NCBI GenBank assembly: GCA_036850595.1
Contig: CM072152.1
Location: forward strand, 22,705,179-22,769,178
Source: Rhyacichthys aspro
Taxonomy: Eukaryota > Chordata > Actinopteri > Gobiiformes > Rhyacichthyidae
Direction of reading: 5' to 3'
Length of the DNA stretch: 64,000 nucleotides
Shown piece by piece: positions 14,375 through 24,854 of the stretch (position 1 is its first letter; the number at the start of each line of letters is the position of its first letter). Below the pieces are notes generated by a model. The model did no database searches, had not been told where the DNA came from, and saw only the letters and a list, made by a program, of their open reading frames with translations. A program made the position numbers and the translations under genes.

Positions 14375-14995
14375 TACAGGTTTTAGTTGGATTTGAACAG
14401 GTTTTAGTTGGATTTAAACAGGTTTTAGTTGGATTTAAACAGGTTTCAGTTGGATTTAAGCAGGTTTTTGTTGGATTTGAAAAGATTTTAGATGGATTTG
14501 AACATATTTAAGTTGGATTTGAACAGATTTTAGTTGGAATTGAGCTGGTTTTTGTTGGATTTGAAAAGATTTTAGATGGATTTGAACAGATTTTAGTTGG
14601 ATTTGAGCAGATTTTAGTTGGATTTGAGCAGGTTTCAGTTGGATTTGAAAAGATTTTAGATGGATTTGAACAGATTTTAGTTGGATTTGAGCAGATTTTA
14701 GTTGGATTTGAGCAGGTTTCAGTTGGATTTGAAAAGATTTTAGATGGATTTGAAAAGATTTTAGATGGTTTTCAACAGGTTTAAGTTAATTTGAACAGAT
14801 TTTAGTTGGATTTGAAAAGATTTTAGATGGATTTCAACAGGTTTAAGTGAATTTGAACAGATTTTAGTTGGATTTGAGCAGGTTTCAGCTGGATTTGAAA
14901 AGATTTTAGATGGATTTGAAAATTTTTTATATGGATTTCAACAGGTTTAAGTTGATTTGACTAGGTTTTCGATGGATTTGAACCTGTTTATATAA
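14375..14995 (+). repeat. 21-bp minisatellite array
   Basis: About 29 units of 'aggttttagttggatttgaac' with frequent variants 'agattttagatggatttgaa' and 'gagcaggtttcagttgg'. Some variants recur in blocks (for example gatggatttgaacagatttt next to ttggatttgagcag), so higher-order units of two to four monomers have been copied. The flanks carry 'gggccac' words, as in the related element at 19,687-20,578. Confidence 0.9.
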
Positions 14996-15859
14996 ATCTG
15001 CTGAAGTTGGGGCCATAAACTATTAATTTTATCACTGAACCTGAGGGCCACATAAAATCTCTCCTTGTCCCATGATTGGCCCCGGGGCCAGACTTTGGGC
15101 ATATTTACTAAAAACTACACTGTCATATTAAACCCACATGGACACAACTGGGAACTGCTGCAAATCTAGTCATGATTCCACACCATTTATGTGACATTTT
15201 CCACCAAAAACAGGTTTTTCTTGGTTTATCCAGCAGAGGACGTACCACAGACTCGAGCGACCTGGGTTTGATTCCATCTCAGGTCCATTTTTTTCTTGTG
15301 AGATTTGTGAGTTCAAACATTGACTGAGATCCATCTTGTCCTGAATAAAGCATGTGATTTCTCTCGACCCACTGCTTATTTGAACCAACATTGGGGCAGT
15401 AACAGTATTGAACGTGTTTTGGATTTGACAACGAAGCAACCGTTATATTGTTATTAAAGTAAACAACCTCTGCATTTCTCATCCAATCACCTCCAGGTTT
15501 TCATCTAAAGCAGCAAAAAGCTTTCTGTGGAAACTCCTACAGATGGTTTCAGGTCAAATACTTGTAAATCTGGCCCTAAACCTGAGTGAATGACAAGGAT
15601 AGATTTAGTGAGTTTTACAGATGGATGAGCTGTCAGAGTCTTAAGGCCAATTTTACAACTCATTTTTCTTTTCTAACAATCAAACATGTTCCTCGGTCTT
15701 GTCTCAGACTTGGACGTAAAGGATTTTAAATCAAGACTGGCCAAGACCACACTTTATTCTGAGACTTTAACTGGTTTTGTTTGGATTTACACTTCTTACA
15801 ACCAGATTTTGCCAAGATTTAAGTGGTTTAACTCTGATGATGAAATGTTTTTAATTGAT

Positions 15860-16390
15860 TTAAAGTAATAATAACTGCATTTGGATGTGTTTTAAGTGCT
15901 TTATCTCGGTCTTTAGCAGGTTTTAAATGGATTTAGACAAACTGGAAGTGAATTTAGAATAATTTTGATTGCTTTACCTTGGTCTTAAACTAAATATAAC
16001 TTAATTTTAATGGATTTGCATTGAGTTTAACAGGGTTTTATGAATGGATGTGAACAGGTTTTAAGGTGTTTAATTTGGTTTTAATGGATTTAAACTGATT
16101 ATAACTGCATTTAGATGTGTTTTAAGTGCTTTATCTCAGACTTTAGTAGGTTTTAAATGGATTTAGACAAGCTGGAAGTGAATTTAGAATAATTTTGATT
16201 GCTTTACCTCGGTCTTAAACTAAATATAACTTAATTTTATTGGATTTGCATTGAGTTTAAAAGGGTTTAATTTGATTTGAACTGCTTATGAACGGATGTG
16301 AACAGGTTTTAAGGTGTTTAATTTGGTTTTAATGGATTTAAACTGATTATAACTGGATTTAGATGGGTTTTGAGCAGGTTATCTTGGACT
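15860..16390 (+). repeat. Tandem duplication, unit about 230 bp, third unit partial
   Basis: The word 'ataactgcatttggatgtg' at 15,871 returns at 16,101 and, partly, at 16,349. Between them long stretches are near-identical, including 'gacaaactggaagtgaattt' and 'ttgctttacc'. The unit itself contains degenerate pieces of the 21-bp minisatellite ('aacaggttttaa', 'ttttaatggatt'). It ends about 110 bp from the donor of the angiopoietin exon. Confidence 0.8.
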
Positions 16391-16499
16391 ATCCTGGGTT
16401 AAATGCACACCTGCCAGCCAATCACAGCAGACTATGAAGCCAGACCTCCATATAACAGAAGAAAAAGGGAGGCAACATTTCAGAGTGATGGTGTCCTAC

Positions 16500-16871
16500 C
16501 TTCTGGAGCCACTGCGTGTTGTTCTCCATCGTACTCTCCAGTTGCTGTATTTTCTGCGTCGACCACTCGCTGTCGGTCGGCGGGGAGTCCCTCTGCACCA
16601 CGCTGGCCCCGCTCCGAGTCCCAGCGCCCTGCTCCCGCCCCTGACACCCGTCCAGCTCCGGCAGCACGAAGGTGTAGCTGCACTGTCCGTGTTGGATACG
16701 ATGGAGCCTCCTGCGCTTCTCCGCTCCTGCACCTGCACCGCCCGCTCTGTCCCTTCTCTGGCTCTTTCCAGGTCCACCTCGGTCTGAGTTTGTTGAGCCG
16801 GCGGCATCACAAACCACACTTAAAGTCCAAATAATCAGCAGCAAAGTCCATCCGGGGTTAAAATGCTTCAT
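16500..16871 (-). CDS. angpt1: Angiopoietin, first coding exon (partial gene)
   Basis: Secreted ligand of the Tie2 receptor tyrosine kinase, acting in blood-vessel growth and stability. This 124-codon exon starts with a clear signal peptide (MKHFNPGW, then LLLIIWTLSVVC). It is followed by a Gly/Ala/Arg-rich stretch (about residues 30-52) and the family's N-terminal motif HGQCSYTFVLPELDGC. Later it has VQRDSPP and the start of the coiled coil, MENNTQWLQK, where the exon ends in phase 0 before GTAGGA. Known angiopoietin genes break at the same place. RIQHGQC and the QK..QLE..MENNTQWLQK run look most like angiopoietin-1; angiopoietin-2 and -4 are less alike, but I cannot exclude a fish-specific paralogue. 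The coiled-coil and fibrinogen-like exons lie beyond position 1. The extra basic and glycine-rich segment before HGQC is longer than in the mammalian proteins I know. Confidence 0.82.
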
Positions 16872-17520
16872 GACGCTCCTTTGAATTGAATCTAAGAGAA
16901 GCAGTTCACTTTAGGACAACAGCAGATGTCCATAAATCTGAAAATCAAGTCAATCCATGCTGCAGATCTAAAAGTTAAAGTTTATCCGTCCTTTTTGTGC
17001 TCAGTAATCACTTCTATGTGGAGAAAGACAAAGCAAACACCTGTATTTTCATGCAACACAATCCAACAGGTGACTATCCTTTACTGTCCTCAGCGTTGTA
17101 CCCATTGCAAGACGAAAAACAAATGCAGAAAAAGTTGTATCTTGAGTCACAGATGAAGAGAAAAATGTACAATGTAAAAATAAAAATGGGTCAAATATCC
17201 AAAGAGGCAAGAGAGCTGCAGCTTTAAAGTCCCAAAGTGTCCGAAAGAAATGCCTGTGCTCCTTCTTATCTGAGAGAGAGAGACTGAGAGAGACGGGACG
17301 GCCTCAGAGGAGCAGGAGGAGGAGGAGGTGGGGACAGACGGAGCTGAAGGGGGGCCATTAGAGCACCCTCTGTGTTTGTGGATCGAGGGAAAGGGAGACA
17401 GATGAAGGAGAGGCTGGAGAAAGGACTGGACAAACAAGAGAAAGTAATAAAGAAACCAAAAGCCCTCTTCACTATTGTCCATCTTAACAAAACGTGGACA
17501 TTTAAGGCCACGGTGAACCT
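16872..17520 (-). promoter_or_regulatory. 5' flank of the angiopoietin gene
   Basis: Upstream (in minus-strand sense) of the angiopoietin start codon. It should hold the 5' untranslated region and promoter. A purine-rich block at 17,268-17,335 (gagagagagactgagagag, then aggaggaggaggagg) stands out. The coding exon itself (16,540-16,760) is rich in C, G and CpG. I see no convincing TATA box. The open frames on the minus strand here have no family resemblance. Confidence 0.35.
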
Positions 17521-19686
17521 AGGTACGGGACCTCAAACTGAGCATTTTTAAAATAATTGGATTTTACTCCTAATTTTATAAAGTGAACTCATTATCTGAT
17601 CTGTTTTTGTCCCTGCAGGGCTACCGTAGTTGGTTGATGGTTAATGTTTTTGACACATTTTTCTATTTCAATTTTGTTTAAATAAAGTGCAATAATACAT
17701 TTTAAAAAACTCTTTGACTTCATGCCAAACTATTACAAAAATAGAGTTAACGAAAAGATTTAAAGAAAGAGACATTTTCACCAACATTTTCAACTATAAA
17801 ATGATGACAAAGGGGTTCAGAGAAAGAAACTTTAATGATTCCTACATAGACCTCTCTTACATTGAATGTATTGGTGAATGAGGCACAAGAGATTTTAATT
17901 GGATGCAAATTAACACTAAAAAAAATAAGTTTAATGTAAAATATTACTTTTAAATTTGAGGCAAAGGGGATGGTTAAACAAGAAAGATAATAGAGACTCT
18001 CATAGGGACTGAATTATGTCTCCAAATCTGGCGGAGGTCATCTGTGGCTGAGAATTTGAATTTTATCTAAATAAAACAAATCAGGCACTAACCATATAAA
18101 AATTGCCATTAAAAATACAAAGTTGTGTCCTTTTAAGTCACATTTACAGCAGATGTAAGATCACGTGTCTGCAGTGGGAAAATATATAATCCTTTCCACA
18201 GCACAGCTTGGTTCTTTTGATAATATCTGCAAAATAAAACCAAAAACAGGACATAACATCGTTCTGGTTTAAAACTGAGCAGATACAGTTCAGGATGTGC
18301 CTCTCGTCTGTCTCTGTCTCTTCACTGAACATTAAAAACATACAAAGATTAGTTCCAGACTCGGGCCAAAGCTGAAAACACAAGCTCAGCACAATATGTT
18401 CACAATACATAACACGTTCTACTGCAGGTAACAAATACAACCTTTATGACACATGATCAGAAATAGATTCAGATCATTTTAAGCGTGGTTCTCTCATTGG
18501 GTGTGTCAGGGTTTTGTTTTTTTTACTGTGAAAGTTATACCAGAAGAGATAAGTAAAGTTCTTGAGTGCCATAAATTGATGCTAGATTATAAATATGTTT
18601 GAGGGGAAAAAAATCACATTCCTTTAAGAAAATATTTTCCACATAAATTGTCTGCAACAGATACTCACATGATAAACCCTTGTTCTGTTTATTGTCAGCT
18701 TTCGTCGCTTAGACTTGGATCTGTTCAATATTATTTAAAGAGACACTGCAGTGTGAAAAAACGTATACTCAAGAACATTTGCAAAAGTTCTTCTTGAGGA
18801 GAAGAACGATGAGTCAAAGCTGAATCGAGACAAAGCTCTTCTTTTTCTGGTCGATAAATGATGACCAAAACAAACAAAACAACAAGATCGTGGTTTTCAG
18901 ACGGTTATGATTGATCACTCAGGGTTTTCTCTCTTGAAAGTCTGCACAGTGTTCAGTCATTTTTGCTTTGACTCGACAGTTTTTAAAAGCTGACTATTGG
19001 ACTTTCTCTGACGCTGCGTTCACTGTCGTCTCGTCTCTTGTATATGTCTTTTACTGTGGTGAATGTGACTCTGCAGAGGCTCATTTTAAAGTTAAACTGG
19101 AGAAATATAATAATCAGACTGGAGCAGGGCCTATAGAGACATGTTATTATGAATATAGAATTATACAACCAGATGAAACTTCAAATGCACTGTTTAAGAC
19201 TTGATTTAAATCACTATAACTCTCTTTAGAAAACGGTGGGTTGCACAGGAGAGCTGCTGTTGTGAGCCGTACAAATGTAAAACAATACAATCGACGGGTT
19301 TTATGACTTTTTAAACCTGACCCACATCTGCTTTTTCTGATTCCCTTCTCAGTTTGCTCTTCTTCACGTGTGTAGTTGGTCCTGACTTCCTGCATTTGTT
19401 CCAAAAGTCCAAACTATCACTAAACTAACACGCTTTCACAAACAAACCAGATCTTGGTTCAGTTTGGTCCAGACCAAGATTAAAAAGCCAAACCATGGTC
19501 CACTGGAGCTTTAGCACCTGAAGATTTGGTTTGGTCCAAAAAGTCCAGACCAGACAGTTCAGGAGTGAAAGTCCTCTTATATGAAAACACAAAAAGATTC
19601 TGTTCCATTTGAGCCATTCATTTAGACTTTTGAATCCAACCGTGGAGGTGTTTTCATTTTTTTGTTCTGGCGCCTGTTTCTCTAAA
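17521..19686. other. Intergenic, nothing recognised
   Basis: AT-rich DNA between the angiopoietin 5' flank and a repeat element. A 78-residue open frame at 18,968-19,204 has no recognisable domain, signal peptide or partner exon and is treated as chance. Confidence 0.5.
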
Positions 19687-20578
19687 CCAGAGGTGTCAAA
19701 CTCAAAGTGGTGAGGGGCCACAGTAGTTTATAAGAATCATTTCAGGGGCCGAAGATGGTGACATTTGGAAGCTTTTATTACATTTTGAATGTGAGATTTC
19801 ATCTTGATTTTAGTCTTACATAAGTTTTCTTTTAACATTAATTTCCCCCTTTTATGGAAACTGTTTGAAGTTGGATTTGAACAGGTTTTAGTCAGATTTG
19901 AACAGGTTTTACTTGGATTTCAACAGGTTTTAGATGGATTTCAACAGGTTTTAGTCAGATTTCAACAGGTTTTAGTCAGATTTCAAAAGGTTTTAGTCAG
20001 ATTTCAACGGGTTTTAGTTGGATTTCAACAGGTTTTAGTTGGATTTCAACAGGTTTTAGTCAGATTTCAACGGGTTTTAGTTGGATTTGAACAGGTTTTA
20101 GTCAGATTTCAACAGGTTTTAGTCAGATTTCAATGGGTTTTAGTTGAATTTCAACAGGTTTTAGATGGATTTCAACAGGTTTTAGTCAGATTTCAACAGG
20201 TTTTAGTTGGATTTCAACAGGTTTTAGTCAGATTTGAACAGGTTTTAGTTTGATTTGAACAGGTTTTAGTCAGATTTCAACAGGTTTTAGTTGGATTTCA
20301 ACAGGTTTTAGTCCGATTTCAACAGGTTTTAGTTGGATTTCAACAGGTTTTAGATGGATTTCAACAGGTTTTAGTCAGTTTTCAACAGGTTTTATTGGAT
20401 TTCAAGTTTTATTTATCTTTGTAGCAAAAATCAAATCCATCTAAAACATGTTCAAAACAAATTCAATAAATAAAACCTAGTACCACAAATATCACCTTCT
20501 AAATCTATTGAAGGGCCACTTAAAACATTTCAAAAGGCCGCATTCGACCCCTGGGCCTTGAGTTTGACATGTGTGCTC
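19687..20578 (+). mobile_element. Inverted-repeat element carrying a 21-bp minisatellite
   Basis: The element begins with 'gaggtgtcaaactcaaagtg' and ends with 'ccttgagtttgacatgtgtg', which pair as terminal inverted repeats (tgtcaaactcaa / ttgagtttgaca). This layout fits a short non-autonomous DNA transposon. Between unique flanks ('gaggggccac', 'ccccttttatggaaactg' at the left; 'ctttgtagcaaaaatcaaat' at the right) sit about 26 units of 'aggttttagttggatttcaac' at 19,868-20,410. A copy in reverse orientation at 34,868-35,300 has the same flanks but only about five units. No transposase is encoded. Confidence 0.8.
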
Positions 20579-23500
20579 TAAACGGTGAATATGTCGTTCT
20601 CTTTGAATACACTAAGGAAGCTGTTTGGGGCCTAGACAGATTTTGGCGGCTGGTGACCCACAGTAGACTTAATAAACTTTTAATATCAGAACACACACTC
20701 TAATCTCTTACCAGACACTTTTCTGACTTGCCTTTTTCCTCCAGACCTCAGTTTAGCGTTCTCTTCTCCTGCGTTCATCTTCGTCCCGGGTCGCTCTCTT
20801 AATGTGATCCAATTGGTCCTTTGGGGGGAGCAGCGAGGTTACCCGGCGGATGGCTTCTGCCCCGAGTGGAGATCATTCTCATGGGAACAGGGTCAGAGCG
20901 GGACAGGGCCAAAGAGCTGGAGATACAGAGTCTCTTTGGGCTTAAAATGGAACATGAGCTCTCATAATATCATCCAATCAAAAACAAAAACTCATCAAAT
21001 CTGTCCAAAATGATTATTGTGGACTGCAGAGATTAATAACCTTCATTAATAATTAAAATGCTTCAGCGGTGAACACACTGATGAGGCCTACGCCGAGCAA
21101 TTAGTATAAATCAGCTTCAGCGCTCATTAGGAAGCACAAAGAGACTGTCGGGAACGGAAAAACACAAGTTCAACAGACAGTTTCACGACCCGAGTCCCGG
21201 CAGCGACGAGGACAGTGGAGTATATTTATATAAGCTTATGGACAACACACTCAGAGGGCCACCCACAAACACAGGAGCCACTGTAATCCAGCCGTCTCAC
21301 CGACAACGTGAATTTACAGTAGAATAAATCCACTTATGGAGCATTATGTTTAACTTATGTGCTTCCTTCACTCATAAACTCTCTCGAGATAAGTAAGTCT
21401 TCACACCGAGGGGGTCTACTAAATCCTAAATCCAGCTAAATCCTTTTAAAAGCATGACAAAATGGTGGTTTAAGTCTTTTCACTGGTCCATAAAGACACA
21501 GACTCTTACTGTACGTCCAGAGGAGTGTCCAAACCGGTGAGTAATGCCTGAGTCTCGTTGCGTCCGTGATGGATAAGGTCCTGACCCTCCTCACACTTCG
21601 TAATGTTCAACACCTGCAAAAACACGGAATAAGACGAAACCTGAGAGGCTTTCACTGCTTTGACAGGTTTTACGTAAAGACTGAGCGGATGGACGGGCGT
21701 TAAACTGTCCAACACTATTCTGTCTCAGTTCAAGATGGTTTGAAGAAAAGACGAATGCGTAAAAACTGACTGAAATATGAATGTAAGAATATAGTCCTAA
21801 GCTATTTTTCCTTTTCCTTTCTTTTTTCTTTATGAATCACATCAATAGTTCTTTTTTTAGACATCCAAATACTAAAATATAAGAAGGATGTTATTTGTCA
21901 TTTTAAATGTTGCCCTAAAAATCAACTCTGCAGCTCTTTAAAGAAATATTAGTCTCAAAAAGTCATCTGGCTCATGTCACAGCATTTTAGTAAATTTACA
22001 AGAATCATTTCTGTAATCTCTTAAAGATTTGGGATTTCTTAGTGCTCTTAGGAAGTTTTAAATTAAAGGTGACTCAGACCCAAACCACAGTGTATAATAG
22101 ACCCTAAAAAGGACCAAGACAAATGTATAAAGTATTGAAAAAGGTCTTGTCCAGTCTCAAATCAAGTGAAAACATTTGGGGATTTGCTGAAGGGATTATC
22201 AGGGATTGAAAAAGTCAAACTAAAAGTGAACCATGCTCTTTGTGCTTTTGGAGAGACGTGATTTCATCCAATGACAATAATGAAATATCCTGATAAATAA
22301 ACCAACCCTGGACTTGGAGAGTCTCGGTTTGAAATCAGACTAAAAACAAAACAGAGGGAAAATCAATTTGAGTCTAAAAGGAGTATCTTAGAAAAACGTT
22401 CATGTAAAACAACTGTAAAGTCCTCCAGACAAAAGCCGCTGAAAAAAAACCTTCTGTTTGGTGAAATATATAAGTATTTTGTGGAGGAAAAAATGGTTTG
22501 GTTTTATTTTTTTTAATAAAAGAGAAGCAGGGGCGGTCCCTAAGCTGTTTACCTTTCTTATTTGAGTCTGTATCCTGACAGGACAACTGAATTTCATTGT
22601 GTATTTCATATTTTAGTACAATGCCTCCTGATCCAATCTAATTAAAACCCTGTCCCAAGATGAAGATCAAGTCTTGAGTTCTCCAACACTATTACTGTGG
22701 ATAGATTTGAGTTGACATCCACAAAATGTTGAGAATAAGACAAGTCTGCACATTATTAATAAGGTCACCTCATTATTCGGCCCCAGTGGTCAATATTTGT
22801 CCAATGTTAACAATAAATTTAGAGCCACCTTGAAAAATGATCAGAAAAAACAGATGAGACCCACAGGTTAATGAAGGAATCACAAACTTTTACTATCTCC
22901 AAGTGTAAAATACTGCCCTTCCACTAATGCCTCTGCAGCACCTGAAGCTTATTCTCTGAAGTATTTAATTCAAGATGAGTCATAGTCACATATCAACAGT
23001 AACCATTGATTTCTATGAGATGTAATCAAACAGGAATGCTCTCAGGCAGGGAGTAAAAAGCGCCTAAAAACACTTCAAAAGCTTGGCACAAACGGACTCC
23101 GAGTTCCCACCATTAACCACGATCATGTTTAGAATGTCATATCGGCTTTTTCTGACGGTATCGCTCGAGTACGGCTGATAAGAGCTGAAAGAAGATGGAC
23201 AAGGTCACCCCGAAAACCAACCCACAATCACGTCTCGAAAACCAATGCGTACGAGCCATCCGAAAAGTGCAGTAAATTTGAACTGTAATCTTTCGCGTGA
23301 AGTGTCTTGTCTTTGTGTTTGACAGCTCTGAAGGCGAATCTGTAGGAGGTCTCTCTGCAGCCGCGGTTACTGACAGGCTTTTAAACGCTAAAGTAAACTC
23401 CGGGCCACTCCCCGAACTGTGAGCGAGCATTAACCCTCATCCATCAAACTTCACACAGAAGCGTCTCCGACTATCTCTGCGGATTTACCGACCCGCACGG

Positions 23501-24740
23501 ACTTCTCAGAGCTGACTGTGACTTTGAAAACCAAGTAGACACTGATGGATTGTTGTTGACGTCATAAATGAAGCTGCAGGATCAGACAAAGTGGTGATCT
23601 GGTGAAGTGACACTAAACAGAATGAAAAAATATACTTGCTGTGTCAAATTTAAGCATTTTTAAGAGCCATTTTCAAGGTTTTCAACTTACTTCTTTATCT
23701 CTTTAGAAATGGTACAACGCTAAAATCAGTTAATATAATGTTCTAACAGCAGATAATAATGTAAACGTAAGGTTAAAAAGCTTAAAGTGCTCAAGTTGTG
23801 GCATTTTTAAGCACTTTTTTAAGATTTGTTGTGGTATTAGTGCATATATTTAATATTGAGAAAGTTTTTCATTCATTTTTGGTATTTGTGGCTTTGTTTA
23901 TCAATAGTAAATGCCTTATTTGGTGAAGTTAAATAAAAAAATTGGGAATTTTACTACCCACTGTCTTTATTTTGAGTGTGACATCAGTGACTCAATCCAA
24001 TGGGAAGTGATTCAAAGCTAATTTCTGTAAAAAACACAGGAAGATGTCAAAGATGATGACATTCTGCCAACATCTGAAGTCTGCAATGAGTCTGAAATGT
24101 ATAAATCTGGACTTTAATGGGAAAAGTGAGTATGTATGAGTCTGAGTATGAGACAAGAATAGACAATGGACTCTGTTTTTCTGCACAAAATTAAAAGCAA
24201 TATTGCAATATTAGCAACACACAGAATACATTGATATAAACAGGACTATCTGTATCTATGAAGAGTCAGAACTTGGGTTGTATTTTCACCAAATAGTATA
24301 GCTTTTATTTAAGTAATAAGAGAAGACTTTCTTGATCCCACAGTGAGGAAATCTACAAAGAAAGTACAGGGAAAGTACAAAAGTGTAATAAAGTACAAAA
24401 GGTCCAATGAAAATTAAAGATAAAGAGTTTGTTGCAAATTATACAGTCTAAAAATATTTTATAAAACAGAATAACAAAGCAAAGAAATGTTAAACAACGT
24501 GGTTAAAAATGGATTCTCTGTTTGTTGAAGCATATGACAGTTTAATATATCAGTAGCTTCTTTAAAATCCATGACAAAAGACAAATTATTAAAGTTCAAC
24601 GTCATGTTCCGTTTTAAACACTGTACGCCTTGTTCCTTTTTTGTTTTGAGGAAGTGAATTGCACCTAAAAATAAAAAAAAACATAACAAGGCTGTGTTAG
24701 CTTCACAATGGGAATTTGACTTTCAAAGACGCATAAAACA
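20579..24740. other. Intergenic, nothing recognised
   Basis: No exon with credible family resemblance was found on either strand. A 97-residue minus-strand frame at 23,137-23,430 has no domain I know. Near 24,319-24,380 lies 'ttcttgatcccacagtgagg', a fragment of a common fish short repeat. Confidence 0.5.
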
Positions 24741-24854
24741 GAAGTGAGACAAAAAAGGAAGGGCAACAATCGAAGGAGTGACTTTACTAAAGTTTATTTA
24801 GAGTCAATGACAAATCATTTCTCACAAGAGACTGGAATCAGACTGGGTTTGAAA

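Larger units (their letters stand above)
1..16499 (-). other. Gene-free stretch, probably intron 1 of the angiopoietin gene
   Basis: The exon at 16,500-16,871 ends in a splice donor that points toward lower coordinates, so this stretch should be intronic. I looked on the minus strand for the coiled-coil and fibrinogen-like exons of angiopoietins and saw none. The remaining open frames are short, have no recognisable domain and no consistent splice borders. The DNA holds dispersed repeats that are listed separately (tandem duplications, 21-bp minisatellites, CCAAT-bearing repeat modules, a teleost interspersed repeat). Long first introns are usual for angiopoietin genes. The intron assignment is inference, because the next exon is outside the window. 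Confidence 0.55.

Noticed and set aside
16403..16834. Plus-strand frames of 117-143 codons over the angiopoietin exon
   Set aside because: They are shadows of the GC-rich minus-strand exon, which has a signal peptide, family motifs and a matching splice donor.
19804..20253. 149-codon open frame with heptads of the type QVLVRFQ, which looks like a coiled-coil or repeat protein
   Set aside because: It is the translation of the 21-bp minisatellite. The unit is a multiple of three and lacks stops, so one frame stays open automatically. It sits inside a mobile element and has no promoter or splice context; other copies differ in unit number.
23137..23430. 97-codon minus-strand frame in intergenic DNA
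   Set aside because: No known domain, no signal peptide, no adjoining exon.
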